Shown here one piece after another: positions 1-5,960 of a DNA stretch of 9,004 nt. Each line of letters begins with the position of its first letter. The stretch's first letter is position 1. The notes beneath the pieces were generated by a model. That model was not told the DNA's origin and searched no databases. It was given only the letters and a program-made list of their open reading frames with translations. This DNA is from Nitrospirota bacterium (GTDB lineage: Bacteria > Nitrospirota > Nitrospiria > Nitrospirales > NS-4). Where the stretch lies: contig VBOK01000087.1 of the NCBI GenBank assembly GCA_005877565.1, positions 1 to 9,004 of the forward strand, given 5' to 3'. The translations under genes and the position numbers were made by a program.

Positions 1-1
1 C

Positions 2-880
2 TCCTCGGTCCTGTTACCCCTGACACCGGACAACGGTTACACCCCGCGAGTCATGATACTCGGGGGCGGTGATCCCGCGACCGAAACCACGGAGATCATA
101 GACCTGTCGGTCGACAATCCGGCATGGCAGTGGTCGGACTCGATGTCGCAACCGCGGATTCAGATGAACGCCGTCATCCTGCCCAACGGCAACGTGCTCG
201 CGCTCGGGGGTTCGGCCTACAACGAGGACGTGACGACCGCCAGTCTCACTGCCGATCTCTTCGACCCGGGCACAGGCACCTTTAGTTCAGCTGGCGCCGG
301 TGCATACCCACGCCTGTATCACTCCGTCGCACTGTTGCTCCCCGATGCCACTGTGTGGGTGGCGGGAGGTAATCCCACGCGTGGAACCTACGAACAACAC
401 ATGGAGATCTATTCGCCAGCGTATCTTTTCACGACCGACGCGGACGGCAACACAATCCCGGCGACGCAGCCAACGATCACCAGCGTCACCCCGCCCCAGG
501 GTATCGGGTATGGCGGTTCATTCCAGGTCCAGACTCCGAACGCAGCCGACATCGCCTCCGTCGTGCTGGTGCGGCCCGGTTCGGTCACTCATGCCTTTGA
601 TATGGACCAGAGGCTGGTGGGCTTGTCGTTCACGGCGGGGGACGGATTGCTGAATGTGAACGGGCCGGCCAATGGCAACATCGCGCCTCCGGGCTACTAC
701 ATGCTGTTCATCCTGAACAAGGCCGGCGTGCCTTCAGTGGCCACCTTTGTCCAGGTCTCACCCGCTCCAACGGCTCGCGCTCCGGCAGGAATGACGGCTG
801 ACTCGGCTTCCGAGTCAGCCGTGGGCGGTCTCTTCGGGCCGGGCGGTGTGGACCGCTCTCCTGGATCCAAAGGAACGTGA
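2..880 (+). CDS. Galactose/glyoxal oxidase-like copper radical oxidase, C-terminal part (5' end outside window)
   Basis: The reading frame is open from base 2, so the first visible Met (53) is internal; 292 residues are seen. Numbering from that Met, residues 1-125 are the end of a kelch-type propeller (MILGGGD, LPNGNVLALGG, LPDATVWVAGG), and about 138-236 form the DUF1929 C-terminal domain, ending in APPGYYMLFILN and VPSVATFVQV. Fungal galactose oxidase binds copper through Tyr495, His496 and His581. The matching residues are here: Tyr89-His90 in RLYHSVALLLPD and His180 in THAFDMDQR. The Cys and Tyr of the Tyr-Cys radical cofactor would lie upstream and cannot be checked. Such enzymes oxidise primary alcohols or aldehydes with O2, releasing H2O2, normally outside the cytoplasm. 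A tail of about 40 residues rich in Ala, Ser, Gly and Pro follows the domain. The stop overlaps the next gene's ATG by one base. Family assignment is firm; the substrate is unknown. Confidence 0.88.
   Translation, partial: SSVLLPLTPDNGYTPRVMILGGGDPATETTEIIDLSVDNPAWQWSDSMSQPRIQMNAVILPNGNVLALGGSAYNEDVTTASLTADLFDPGTGTFSSAGAGAYPRLYHSVALLLPDATVWVAGGNPTRGTYEQHMEIYSPAYLFTTDADGNTIPATQPTITSVTPPQGIGYGGSFQVQTPNAADIASVVLVRPGSVTHAFDMDQRLVGLSFTAGDGLLNVNGPANGNIAPPGYYMLFILNKAGVPSVATFVQVSPAPTARAPAGMTADSASESAVGGLFGPGGVDRSPGSKGT
794..822. repeat. Perfect 13-bp inverted repeat (hairpin) inside the 3' end of the oxidase gene
   Basis: ACGGCTGACTCGG at 794-806 and CCGAGTCAGCCGT at 810-822 are exact reverse complements around a 3-base loop (CTT). 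The element lies in the codons of the poorly conserved tail after the DUF1929 domain, about 55 bases before the aminotransferase start. No T-run follows on either strand, so it does not look like a classical intrinsic terminator. It could be an mRNA-stability or attenuation hairpin, a remnant of a dispersed repeat, or a protein-binding palindrome. Confidence 0.75.
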
Positions 881-2022
881 TGGTCATCACGCGCAGGGCT
901 CTCCTACGCAGACTCGGTGCAGGTGCTGTCGTCGGCGTGGCGGTCCCATTTCTGGGCTGCATCTCTCACGCTGAAGGGCGTCAGCTCCCAGGTGCGAGAC
1001 ACGTCGGGGGGCCCGTTCTCTTGAACCGGAACGAAAATGCCTACGGCCCTTCAGAAAAAGTACTGGCCGCGATGCGGGAGGCGCTCAGTCTCATCCACCG
1101 CTTTCCGCGAAAAGCTTCCGACATCCTGCAGGGCGAGATCGCCATTCGGCATGCGGTGAAGCCGGACCAGGTGGTCTTGGGCTGCGGGTCCACCGAAATC
1201 CTGCGTATGGCCGCAGCCGCGTTTCTTGGACCGGGCAAGACGCTCGTCCTGGCGGCTCCGAGCTTTGATGTGATCACCTATTACGCGCGGGGCACAGGAG
1301 CCGACGTCGTCGCTGTCCCGCTCACCAAGCGGTACGCGCATGATCTGGACGCGATGGCGCACCGCACCGACACATCGACCAGCTTGGTGTACATCTGCAA
1401 TCCCAACAATCCCACGGGAACCCTCACGCCGCGGGGGGACCTGGAACTCTTTATGCGCAAACTCCCCACGACAGTCCATGTCGTCGTCGACGAGGCCTAC
1501 CATCATTATGTCGGCGGATCATCGACCTACGCCTCCTTTATCGATCACCCGATCGACGATAGCCGCGTGATCATCACCCGCACCTTCTCCAAGATCCATG
1601 GGCTGGCTGGGAGTCGGATCGGCTACGCCATTGCCTCTTCGCCAGTGGCTCGCCGACTGTCGTCCTATCGGCTGTTGGACGGAGTGAACGTGGTAGCTGC
1701 CAATGCCGCGCTCGCCGCACTCGATGATGTCGAGCACCTCCGGACCAGTGCGCAGCGGAATACGGACGACCGTGAGGAGTTCTTTAACCAGGCCAATGCC
1801 CGCATGCTCCGGACGATCGATTCCCACACGAACTTTGTGATGCTGAACGCCGGCCGACCTGCGGAAGAGCTCGTCGAGCACTTCGAGAAAAACAACATCT
1901 TTCTGCCGCGACCGGTGGGGGCTATGAGTAACTACGTTCGGGTGTCGCTGGGGACGGCTGCGGAGATGGTTGAGTTCTGGCACGTGTGGGACCTGTTACC
2001 GCCTCCTAAAATGTCAATGTAA
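880..2022 (+). CDS. Tat-exported histidinol-phosphate aminotransferase-like PLP enzyme
   Basis: This is a fold-type I aminotransferase (class I/II) of 380 residues. Visible hallmarks, numbered from the ATG: NRNENAYGPS near 49-58 (the HisC-like N-terminal substrate loop), CNPNNPTGT at 173-181, DEAYHHY at 204-210, the PLP-binding Lys at 238 in SKIHGLAGSRIGY, and the carboxylate-binding Arg at 354 in VRVSLGT. HisC-type enzymes transaminate histidinol phosphate or aromatic amino acids in the cytoplasm. Here the N-terminus, TRRALLRRLGAG followed by a hydrophobic stretch and SHA|EG, is a convincing twin-arginine signal, so export of the folded PLP-loaded enzyme is likely. FLGC at 24-27 is a weak alternative lipobox. 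ATG at 880 is preferred over GTG at 877, because AAGGA (870-874) is 5 bases before the ATG but only 2 before the GTG. It overlaps the oxidase stop, suggesting translational coupling. No other histidine-biosynthesis gene is nearby, so a true HisC role is doubtful. Confidence 0.85.
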   Translation: MVITRRALLRRLGAGAVVGVAVPFLGCISHAEGRQLPGARHVGGPVLLNRNENAYGPSEKVLAAMREALSLIHRFPRKASDILQGEIAIRHAVKPDQVVLGCGSTEILRMAAAAFLGPGKTLVLAAPSFDVITYYARGTGADVVAVPLTKRYAHDLDAMAHRTDTSTSLVYICNPNNPTGTLTPRGDLELFMRKLPTTVHVVVDEAYHHYVGGSSTYASFIDHPIDDSRVIITRTFSKIHGLAGSRIGYAIASSPVARRLSSYRLLDGVNVVAANAALAALDDVEHLRTSAQRNTDDREEFFNQANARMLRTIDSHTNFVMLNAGRPAEELVEHFEKNNIFLPRPVGAMSNYVRVSLGTAAEMVEFWHVWDLLPPPKMSM

Positions 2023-2098
2023 GGTGAGTGCTCATGGATATCCGTCGGAGGCATAGCAATCATCTGATTTGTGGACAAGGAACGCCTAGGTACTGGCC

Positions 2099-2124
2099 AG
2101 AAAAAGGGGACAGGCTGGTTTTCT
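2099..2124. repeat. REP-like repeat motif (AAAAAGGGGACAGGCTGG type)
   Basis: The core AAAAAGGGGACAGGCTGG, read on the other strand as CCAGCCTGTCCCCTTTTT, resembles a dispersed intergenic repeat I recall from many GC-rich bacterial genomes, often near REP-associated (IS200-like) transposases. Only one copy is seen in this window, so its repetitive nature cannot be shown here. It sits in the convergent gap and runs into the adjoining hairpin. Confidence 0.35.
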
Positions 2125-2141
2125 ATCTTTAGAAAACCAGC
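2101..2141 (-). terminator. Hairpin with nearby T-run, possible terminator for the ispG operon
   Basis: GCTGGTTTTCTA (2114-2125) and TAGAAAACCAGC (2130-2141) form a perfect 12-bp stem with a 4-base loop. Read on the - strand, in the direction leaving ispG, the stem is followed after 8 bases by five T residues (2101-2105). This is further than in a textbook terminator. On the + strand no T-run follows, so it is a weak terminator for the aminotransferase gene. Its place between two converging genes supports a transcription-end role. The 136-bp gap otherwise holds nothing recognisable. Confidence 0.45.
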
Positions 2142-2158
2142 GGATCGCGCGGTCCGGC

Positions 2159-3340
2159 TCAAACCTTGATGATGGGAATGTTCTTCTTCGCCGAAGCTGA
2201 TTGAGCGGGAGCTTTCTTCGGTGGGGTCTCAGGCTGTCCGTCGTGGCCATTGTCCCCGTTGTCGGAGGATACGGCCTCCCGTTCCTTGGCACTGATCTCG
2301 ATCTCGGCCAGCAGCGTCTCCATTAAATCTTCCGACTTCACCTTCCGGACCAGCTTGCCTTCTTTGAACAGGATCCCGTGGCCTTCCCCGCCGGCGATAC
2401 CGATGTCGGCTTCCTTGCCCTCGCCGATCCCGTTGACGACGCAGCCCAGTACCGACACCGTCAGCGGCACGCGGACATGGCCGAGCCGCTTCTCGATCTC
2501 ATTGGCTAGCCTGACGACGTCGATCTCCACGCGGCCGCAGGTCGGACAGGCGATGACGTTCACCCCGCGGTGACGCAACTCAAGAGCCTTGAGGATCTCG
2601 AAGCCGACCTTCACCTCTTCCACCGGATCGGCAGCCAGCGAGACACGGATCGTATCCCCGATCCCGTCGGCCAGCAGCATGCCGATGCCGATTGAGGACT
2701 TGATGGACCCCGTCAGCAGCGTGCCCGCCTCCGTGACGCCCAGGTGCAAGGGGTAGTCAGACTGCAGGGCGAACAGGCGGTACGCGTCCACCATCAAATG
2801 CACGTCCGAGGCCTTGAGCGACACCTTCATGTTGGTGAACCCGATGTCTTCCAGCGCATGCACGGCATTCAGGGCCGATTCCGCCAGCGCCTCGGCCGTG
2901 GGATAGCCGTACTTGGCCAGAAGCTCCCGCTCCAGCGAGCCGCCATTCACGCCGATCCGCAACGGGATGTTCCGCTCCCGCACAGCCTTGACGACCTCTT
3001 CCACCTTCCACCAGGCGCCGATGTTGCCTGGGTTGATCCGCACGCAGTCCACCACCTCGGCCGCCTTGAGCGCCAGCCGGTGATCGAAATGGATGTCGGC
3101 GATGATAGGAATCATCGTCTGTTTCTTGATGGCCGGGAGCGCTTTGGCCGCCTCAGGCGTGTTGACCGTCACTCGCGCGATCTCGCAGCCGGCCTGCTCC
3201 AACTGGTGGATTTGCTCGACGGTGGCCTGCACGTCGGCGGTGTCGGGCGTCGTCATGGACTGGACCACGATCGGGGCTCCGCCCCCAATGGGAACGTTCC
3301 CCGCCCGGATCTGTCTCGTCTTGCGTCGCTTGATGAACAT
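2159..3340 (-). CDS. ispG: 4-hydroxy-3-methylbut-2-enyl diphosphate synthase (IspG/GcpE)
   Basis: IspG reductively converts 2-C-methylerythritol 2,4-cyclodiphosphate to HMBPP, the penultimate step of the cytoplasmic MEP isoprenoid pathway, using a [4Fe-4S] cluster. The 393-residue protein has the TIM-barrel part (VQSMTTPDT at 27-34, ADIHFDHRLAL at 81-91, RINPGNIG at 101-108) and the C-terminal cluster domain. The cluster ligands are visible as Cys265 and Cys268 in CPTCGR, Cys300 in GCVVNGIGEGKEADIG, and Glu307. The short domain layout is the usual bacterial one. From about residue 356 a tail of some 38 residues, rich in Asp, Gly, Pro, Ala and Lys, extends past the normal end. The ATG is two bases after the dxs stop, and GGAG about 11 bases before it lies inside dxs, so the two are probably translationally coupled. 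It is the last gene of the - strand run. Confidence 0.97.
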   Translation of the reverse strand: MFIKRRKTRQIRAGNVPIGGGAPIVVQSMTTPDTADVQATVEQIHQLEQAGCEIARVTVNTPEAAKALPAIKKQTMIPIIADIHFDHRLALKAAEVVDCVRINPGNIGAWWKVEEVVKAVRERNIPLRIGVNGGSLERELLAKYGYPTAEALAESALNAVHALEDIGFTNMKVSLKASDVHLMVDAYRLFALQSDYPLHLGVTEAGTLLTGSIKSSIGIGMLLADGIGDTIRVSLAADPVEEVKVGFEILKALELRHRGVNVIACPTCGRVEIDVVRLANEIEKRLGHVRVPLTVSVLGCVVNGIGEGKEADIGIAGGEGHGILFKEGKLVRKVKSEDLMETLLAEIEISAKEREAVSSDNGDNGHDGQPETPPKKAPAQSASAKKNIPIIKV

Positions 3341-3342
3341 AC

Positions 3343-5238
3343 CTACCGACGCTCCACTCCCAGCACCGTCATCGTGTAGAGGGCCTTGGCTTCCTCATAC
3401 ATGCCGTCCGCCGTCAGCCCACACTGCACGCGTAGGAGGTCTTGCGGCCCCTGCTCGATGTACTTGTCAGGCAGCCCCAGCACCTTGGTCGGCAGGTGCA
3501 CAATCCCCTGGTCCGACAGCGCCTCCAGCACCGCCGAACCAAATCCGCCCATGCGGCAGCCTTCTTCCACCGTCACCAGGCACTTCACCTGACGAGCCAC
3601 CTGCGCGATCAATGCATGATCGAGTGGCTTGACGAACCGGGCGTTGACGACGGCGGCTGAGATCCCCTCGTCCGCCAGCCGCTCGGCCGCCTCCAGCGCC
3701 GGAAGGACCGTGATGCCAATGGCGACCAACGCCACATCATACCCCTCCCGCAGCAGTTCTGCCCGGCCGATCGGCAGGGCCTTGGGCTCGGCGTCCATGG
3801 GCACGCCCCACGCGCTCCCGCGGGAGTACCGCACGGAGGCCGGCCCTTCGTAGCTCAGGCACGTCTTCACCATGTGCTGCAGCTCGTTCTCGTCCTTGGG
3901 CGCCATCACCACCATGCTCGGCACATGACGCAGGTAGGCGTAATCGAAGGCCCCGTGGTGAGTCGTCCCGTCCTCGGCCACCAACCCGCCTCGATCGATC
4001 AGGATCGTCACCGGCAAGTTCTGGGTTGCCACGTCGTGCACCACCTGATCGAAAGCGCGTTGCAGGAAGGTGGAGTACATCGCCACGACCGGCCGCGTTC
4101 CCTGCGTCGCCAAGCCAGCCGCGAAGGTCAGCGCGTGTTGCTCGGCGATGCCCACGTCGTGATACCGGTCCGGGAACTCCTTTTGGAAGGCGGTCAACCC
4201 CGTCCCTTCGCACATGGCCGCCGTGATGGCGACGATGCGCCGGTCCTCGCGAGCCAGCCGGCACAGCGTCTTGACGGCCACTGCCGTATAGGACGGCTTC
4301 GCACCGGATTTAGCGGGCTGGCCCGACTCCCGGATGAACGGCGAACAGGCGTGGAACCAGACCGGGTCCTTCATAGCCGGCTCATACCCCTTGCCCTTCT
4401 TGGTGATCACGTGAAGCAGGATCGGTCTTTTCAGTTTGAGCACGTTTTCGAGGGTCGGCAGGAGATGCTCAAAGTTGTGTCCGTCGATCGGCCCGATGTA
4501 CCGGAAGCCCAGTTCCTCGAAGAGAACTCCCGGAAGCACGAGTCCTTTGGCCAATTCCTCGGCCCGGTGGGCGAGCCTTGTCAGTTGATCGCCGACCCGC
4601 GGGATCGCTTTGAGCAGATGCTTGGCTTCCTCCCGAATATGGGTGGCGAACTCGCCGGTGAAGGTGCGATTCAAATAGGCCGAGAGCGACCCCACGTTCC
4701 GGGAGATGGACATCTGGTTGTCGTTGAGAATGACCAGCAGGTCCTTCTGCAGGCCCCCGACGTGCTGCATGGCTTCCAAGGTCATGCCGGAGGTCATCGC
4801 CCCGTCGCCCACGACGCAGACCACCTTGTGATGCTGCCCCGCAAGGTCCCGTGCCACCGCCATGCCGATCGCCGCCGACACCCCGGTGCCGGCGTGCCCC
4901 GCATTGAACGTGTCGTAGATGCTCTCTTCGCGCTTGCAGAAGCCGCTGAGCCCACCGTACTGCCGCAACGTGTGGAAGAGCTCGCGCCGACCTGTCAGCA
5001 GTTTATGCGCGTAAGCCTGATTGCTGGTGTCCCACACGATCTTGTCCTTGGGCGTGCCAAGCAGGTAGTGCAACGCCAAGGTGAGCTCCACCACGCCGAG
5101 GTTCGAGGCCAGATGCCCCCCGACAGCGGACGCCACCGAGATGATCTGCTCGCGAATCTCCTCGGCCAACACAGGCAGTTGCTCAACCGGCACCCGCTTC
5201 AAATCGGCCGGGCTGTCAATAGTCTTCAATATGGACAT
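3343..5238 (-). CDS. dxs: 1-deoxy-D-xylulose-5-phosphate synthase (Dxs)
   Basis: Dxs condenses pyruvate and glyceraldehyde 3-phosphate to DXP, the thiamine-diphosphate-dependent entry step of the MEP pathway. From the start MSILKTIDSPADL the protein is 631 residues, close to the E. coli length of about 620. Seen in order: GGHLASNLG with the active-site His at 42; the ThDP/Mg motif GDGAMTSG at 144-151 with LNDNQMSIS ending near 178; GIAEQHALTFAAGLA with the ThDP-activating Glu at 366; the transketolase motif DRGGLVAEDGTTHHGAFD from 415; and SVRYSRG at 468-474. The frame stays open to 5322, but that longer start would overlap the upstream gene and lacks a ribosome site. The chosen ATG has GGAGGG 10 bases upstream. 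One deviation: the usual GHSSTS stretch reads GHAGTG at 114-119. ispG follows two bases after the stop. Confidence 0.97.
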   Translation of the reverse strand: MSILKTIDSPADLKRVPVEQLPVLAEEIREQIISVASAVGGHLASNLGVVELTLALHYLLGTPKDKIVWDTSNQAYAHKLLTGRRELFHTLRQYGGLSGFCKREESIYDTFNAGHAGTGVSAAIGMAVARDLAGQHHKVVCVVGDGAMTSGMTLEAMQHVGGLQKDLLVILNDNQMSISRNVGSLSAYLNRTFTGEFATHIREEAKHLLKAIPRVGDQLTRLAHRAEELAKGLVLPGVLFEELGFRYIGPIDGHNFEHLLPTLENVLKLKRPILLHVITKKGKGYEPAMKDPVWFHACSPFIRESGQPAKSGAKPSYTAVAVKTLCRLAREDRRIVAITAAMCEGTGLTAFQKEFPDRYHDVGIAEQHALTFAAGLATQGTRPVVAMYSTFLQRAFDQVVHDVATQNLPVTILIDRGGLVAEDGTTHHGAFDYAYLRHVPSMVVMAPKDENELQHMVKTCLSYEGPASVRYSRGSAWGVPMDAEPKALPIGRAELLREGYDVALVAIGITVLPALEAAERLADEGISAAVVNARFVKPLDHALIAQVARQVKCLVTVEEGCRMGGFGSAVLEALSDQGIVHLPTKVLGLPDKYIEQGPQDLLRVQCGLTADGMYEEAKALYTMTVLGVERR

Positions 5239-5248
5239 CTCTTTAAAA

Positions 5249-5254
5249 CCCTCC
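5249..5254 (-). promoter_or_regulatory. Ribosome binding site that sets the dxs start
   Basis: GGAGGG on the - strand lies 10 bases before the ATG at 5238. The alternative ATGs at 5268 and 5322 have no comparable Shine-Dalgarno sequence, and the latter lies inside the preceding gene. Confidence 0.7.
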
Positions 5255-5291
5255 AAAAATCGAGCCATTTTCACACAGCAATGCCTGAGAG

Positions 5292-5930
5292 TCAAGGAAC
5301 CCGCTCGCTGGATCGCGGCCAAAACACCGAGATTCCGGCGTAGGCAAGGACCGAATTCAATCCGAGATTGCGGTCGCCGATATCTGCATTCGAGATGTGA
5401 TGGAACCGAACGCCGATCGTCAGGGCGACTCGCTCCGTCGCGAAGTAGTGGAGGCCTGGACCGCTCTCCATGACGAAGTTAAACTGTGTACTTTGCTCCG
5501 GAATACGCGGAGCCAGGTTTGTCCACAGCATGCCCAGACCGAAATCCCAATAGGGCATCCACCGCCCGAACGAGAGGAAATTGTATTTAAACACGAGGGA
5601 GCCGCCGGCTGCTGAAGCCCCAAACGGCTTGAAATAGTGCGCGTATAACGGTTCAAACAGGAGTTCCAGGTTCCCCGCGAAGAACCCTTTGCCTATCTCG
5701 GGGGTCAGCACCATTCCGATTCGTGGAAGGACATAGAGGGCGCTGCGGTTGCTCGAGACAGAAGTGAACGTCTCGTTCCCTTGGAGATACCCTGTCACCA
5801 ATCCAGCCTCGATCGTGCCAGCCCGCACGATCGTGTGGGCCTGGGGTGAATCCTCCGCTTGGGCATCAGAAGCGAAGGCCATCGCCGATCCAACGAGCAG
5901 CAGCACCCACGCCAGCAGCAGCCGTCTCAT
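5292..5930 (-). CDS. PagL-like outer-membrane acyloxyacyl hydrolase (lipid A 3-O-deacylase family)
   Basis: The protein has 212 residues. Residues 1-25 are a clear signal peptide (Arg-rich start, LLLAWVLLLVGSAMAFA core, AQA|ED). The rest alternates aromatic and polar residues in short strands, as in a small 8-strand outer-membrane barrel. The C-terminal stretch RFHHISNADIGDRNLGLNS (175-193) matches the PagL family signature. By comparison with Pseudomonas PagL (His126, Ser128, Glu140), His178 and Ser180 (followed by Asn181) are present, but the position of the catalytic Glu is Asn192. PagL removes the 3-O acyl chain from lipid A in the outer membrane; with that change the activity here is uncertain. 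A strong AGGAG lies 5 bases before the ATG. The gene starts 30 bases after the Omp85-like gene and ends about 53 bases before dxs, in the same run. A general small-barrel protein is the alternative. Confidence 0.75.
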   Translation of the reverse strand: MRRLLLAWVLLLVGSAMAFASDAQAEDSPQAHTIVRAGTIEAGLVTGYLQGNETFTSVSSNRSALYVLPRIGMVLTPEIGKGFFAGNLELLFEPLYAHYFKPFGASAAGGSLVFKYNFLSFGRWMPYWDFGLGMLWTNLAPRIPEQSTQFNFVMESGPGLHYFATERVALTIGVRFHHISNADIGDRNLGLNSVLAYAGISVFWPRSSERVP

Positions 5931-5935
5931 TTCTG

Positions 5936-5940
5936 CTCCT
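5936..5940 (-). promoter_or_regulatory. Ribosome binding site of the PagL-like gene
   Basis: AAAAGGAG on the - strand, with its AGGAG core 5 bases before the ATG at 5930, gives a near-ideal start signal. It lies in the 30-bp space after the Omp85-like gene. Confidence 0.7.
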
Positions 5941-5960
5941 TTTGCTTTGCTTGGTCCGTG

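Noticed and set aside
2034..2132. Small + strand open frame of 32 codons after the aminotransferase, with a GGTGAG-like sequence before its ATG
   Set aside because: It runs through the REP-like repeat and stops inside the hairpin; the product is Arg-rich without any pattern, so chance is the simpler explanation.
2744..3379. + strand open frame of 211 codons opposite ispG
   Set aside because: Antisense shadow of ispG with no recognisable motif.
5239..5291. Possible dxs promoter (TTGCTG-like -35) in the 53-bp gap
   Set aside because: No -10 element with proper spacing could be found; the gap is too short and weakly patterned to call a promoter.
5239..5322. Longer dxs start giving 659 residues
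   Set aside because: It would overlap the 3' end of the PagL-like gene, adds 28 residues not seen in the family, and has no ribosome site, unlike the ATG at 5238.
3874..5343. Long + strand open frame of 489 codons opposite dxs
   Set aside because: It lies antisense to a certain dxs gene, has His/Arg/Gln/Val-rich composition typical of a GC-rich shadow frame, and shows no known motif.
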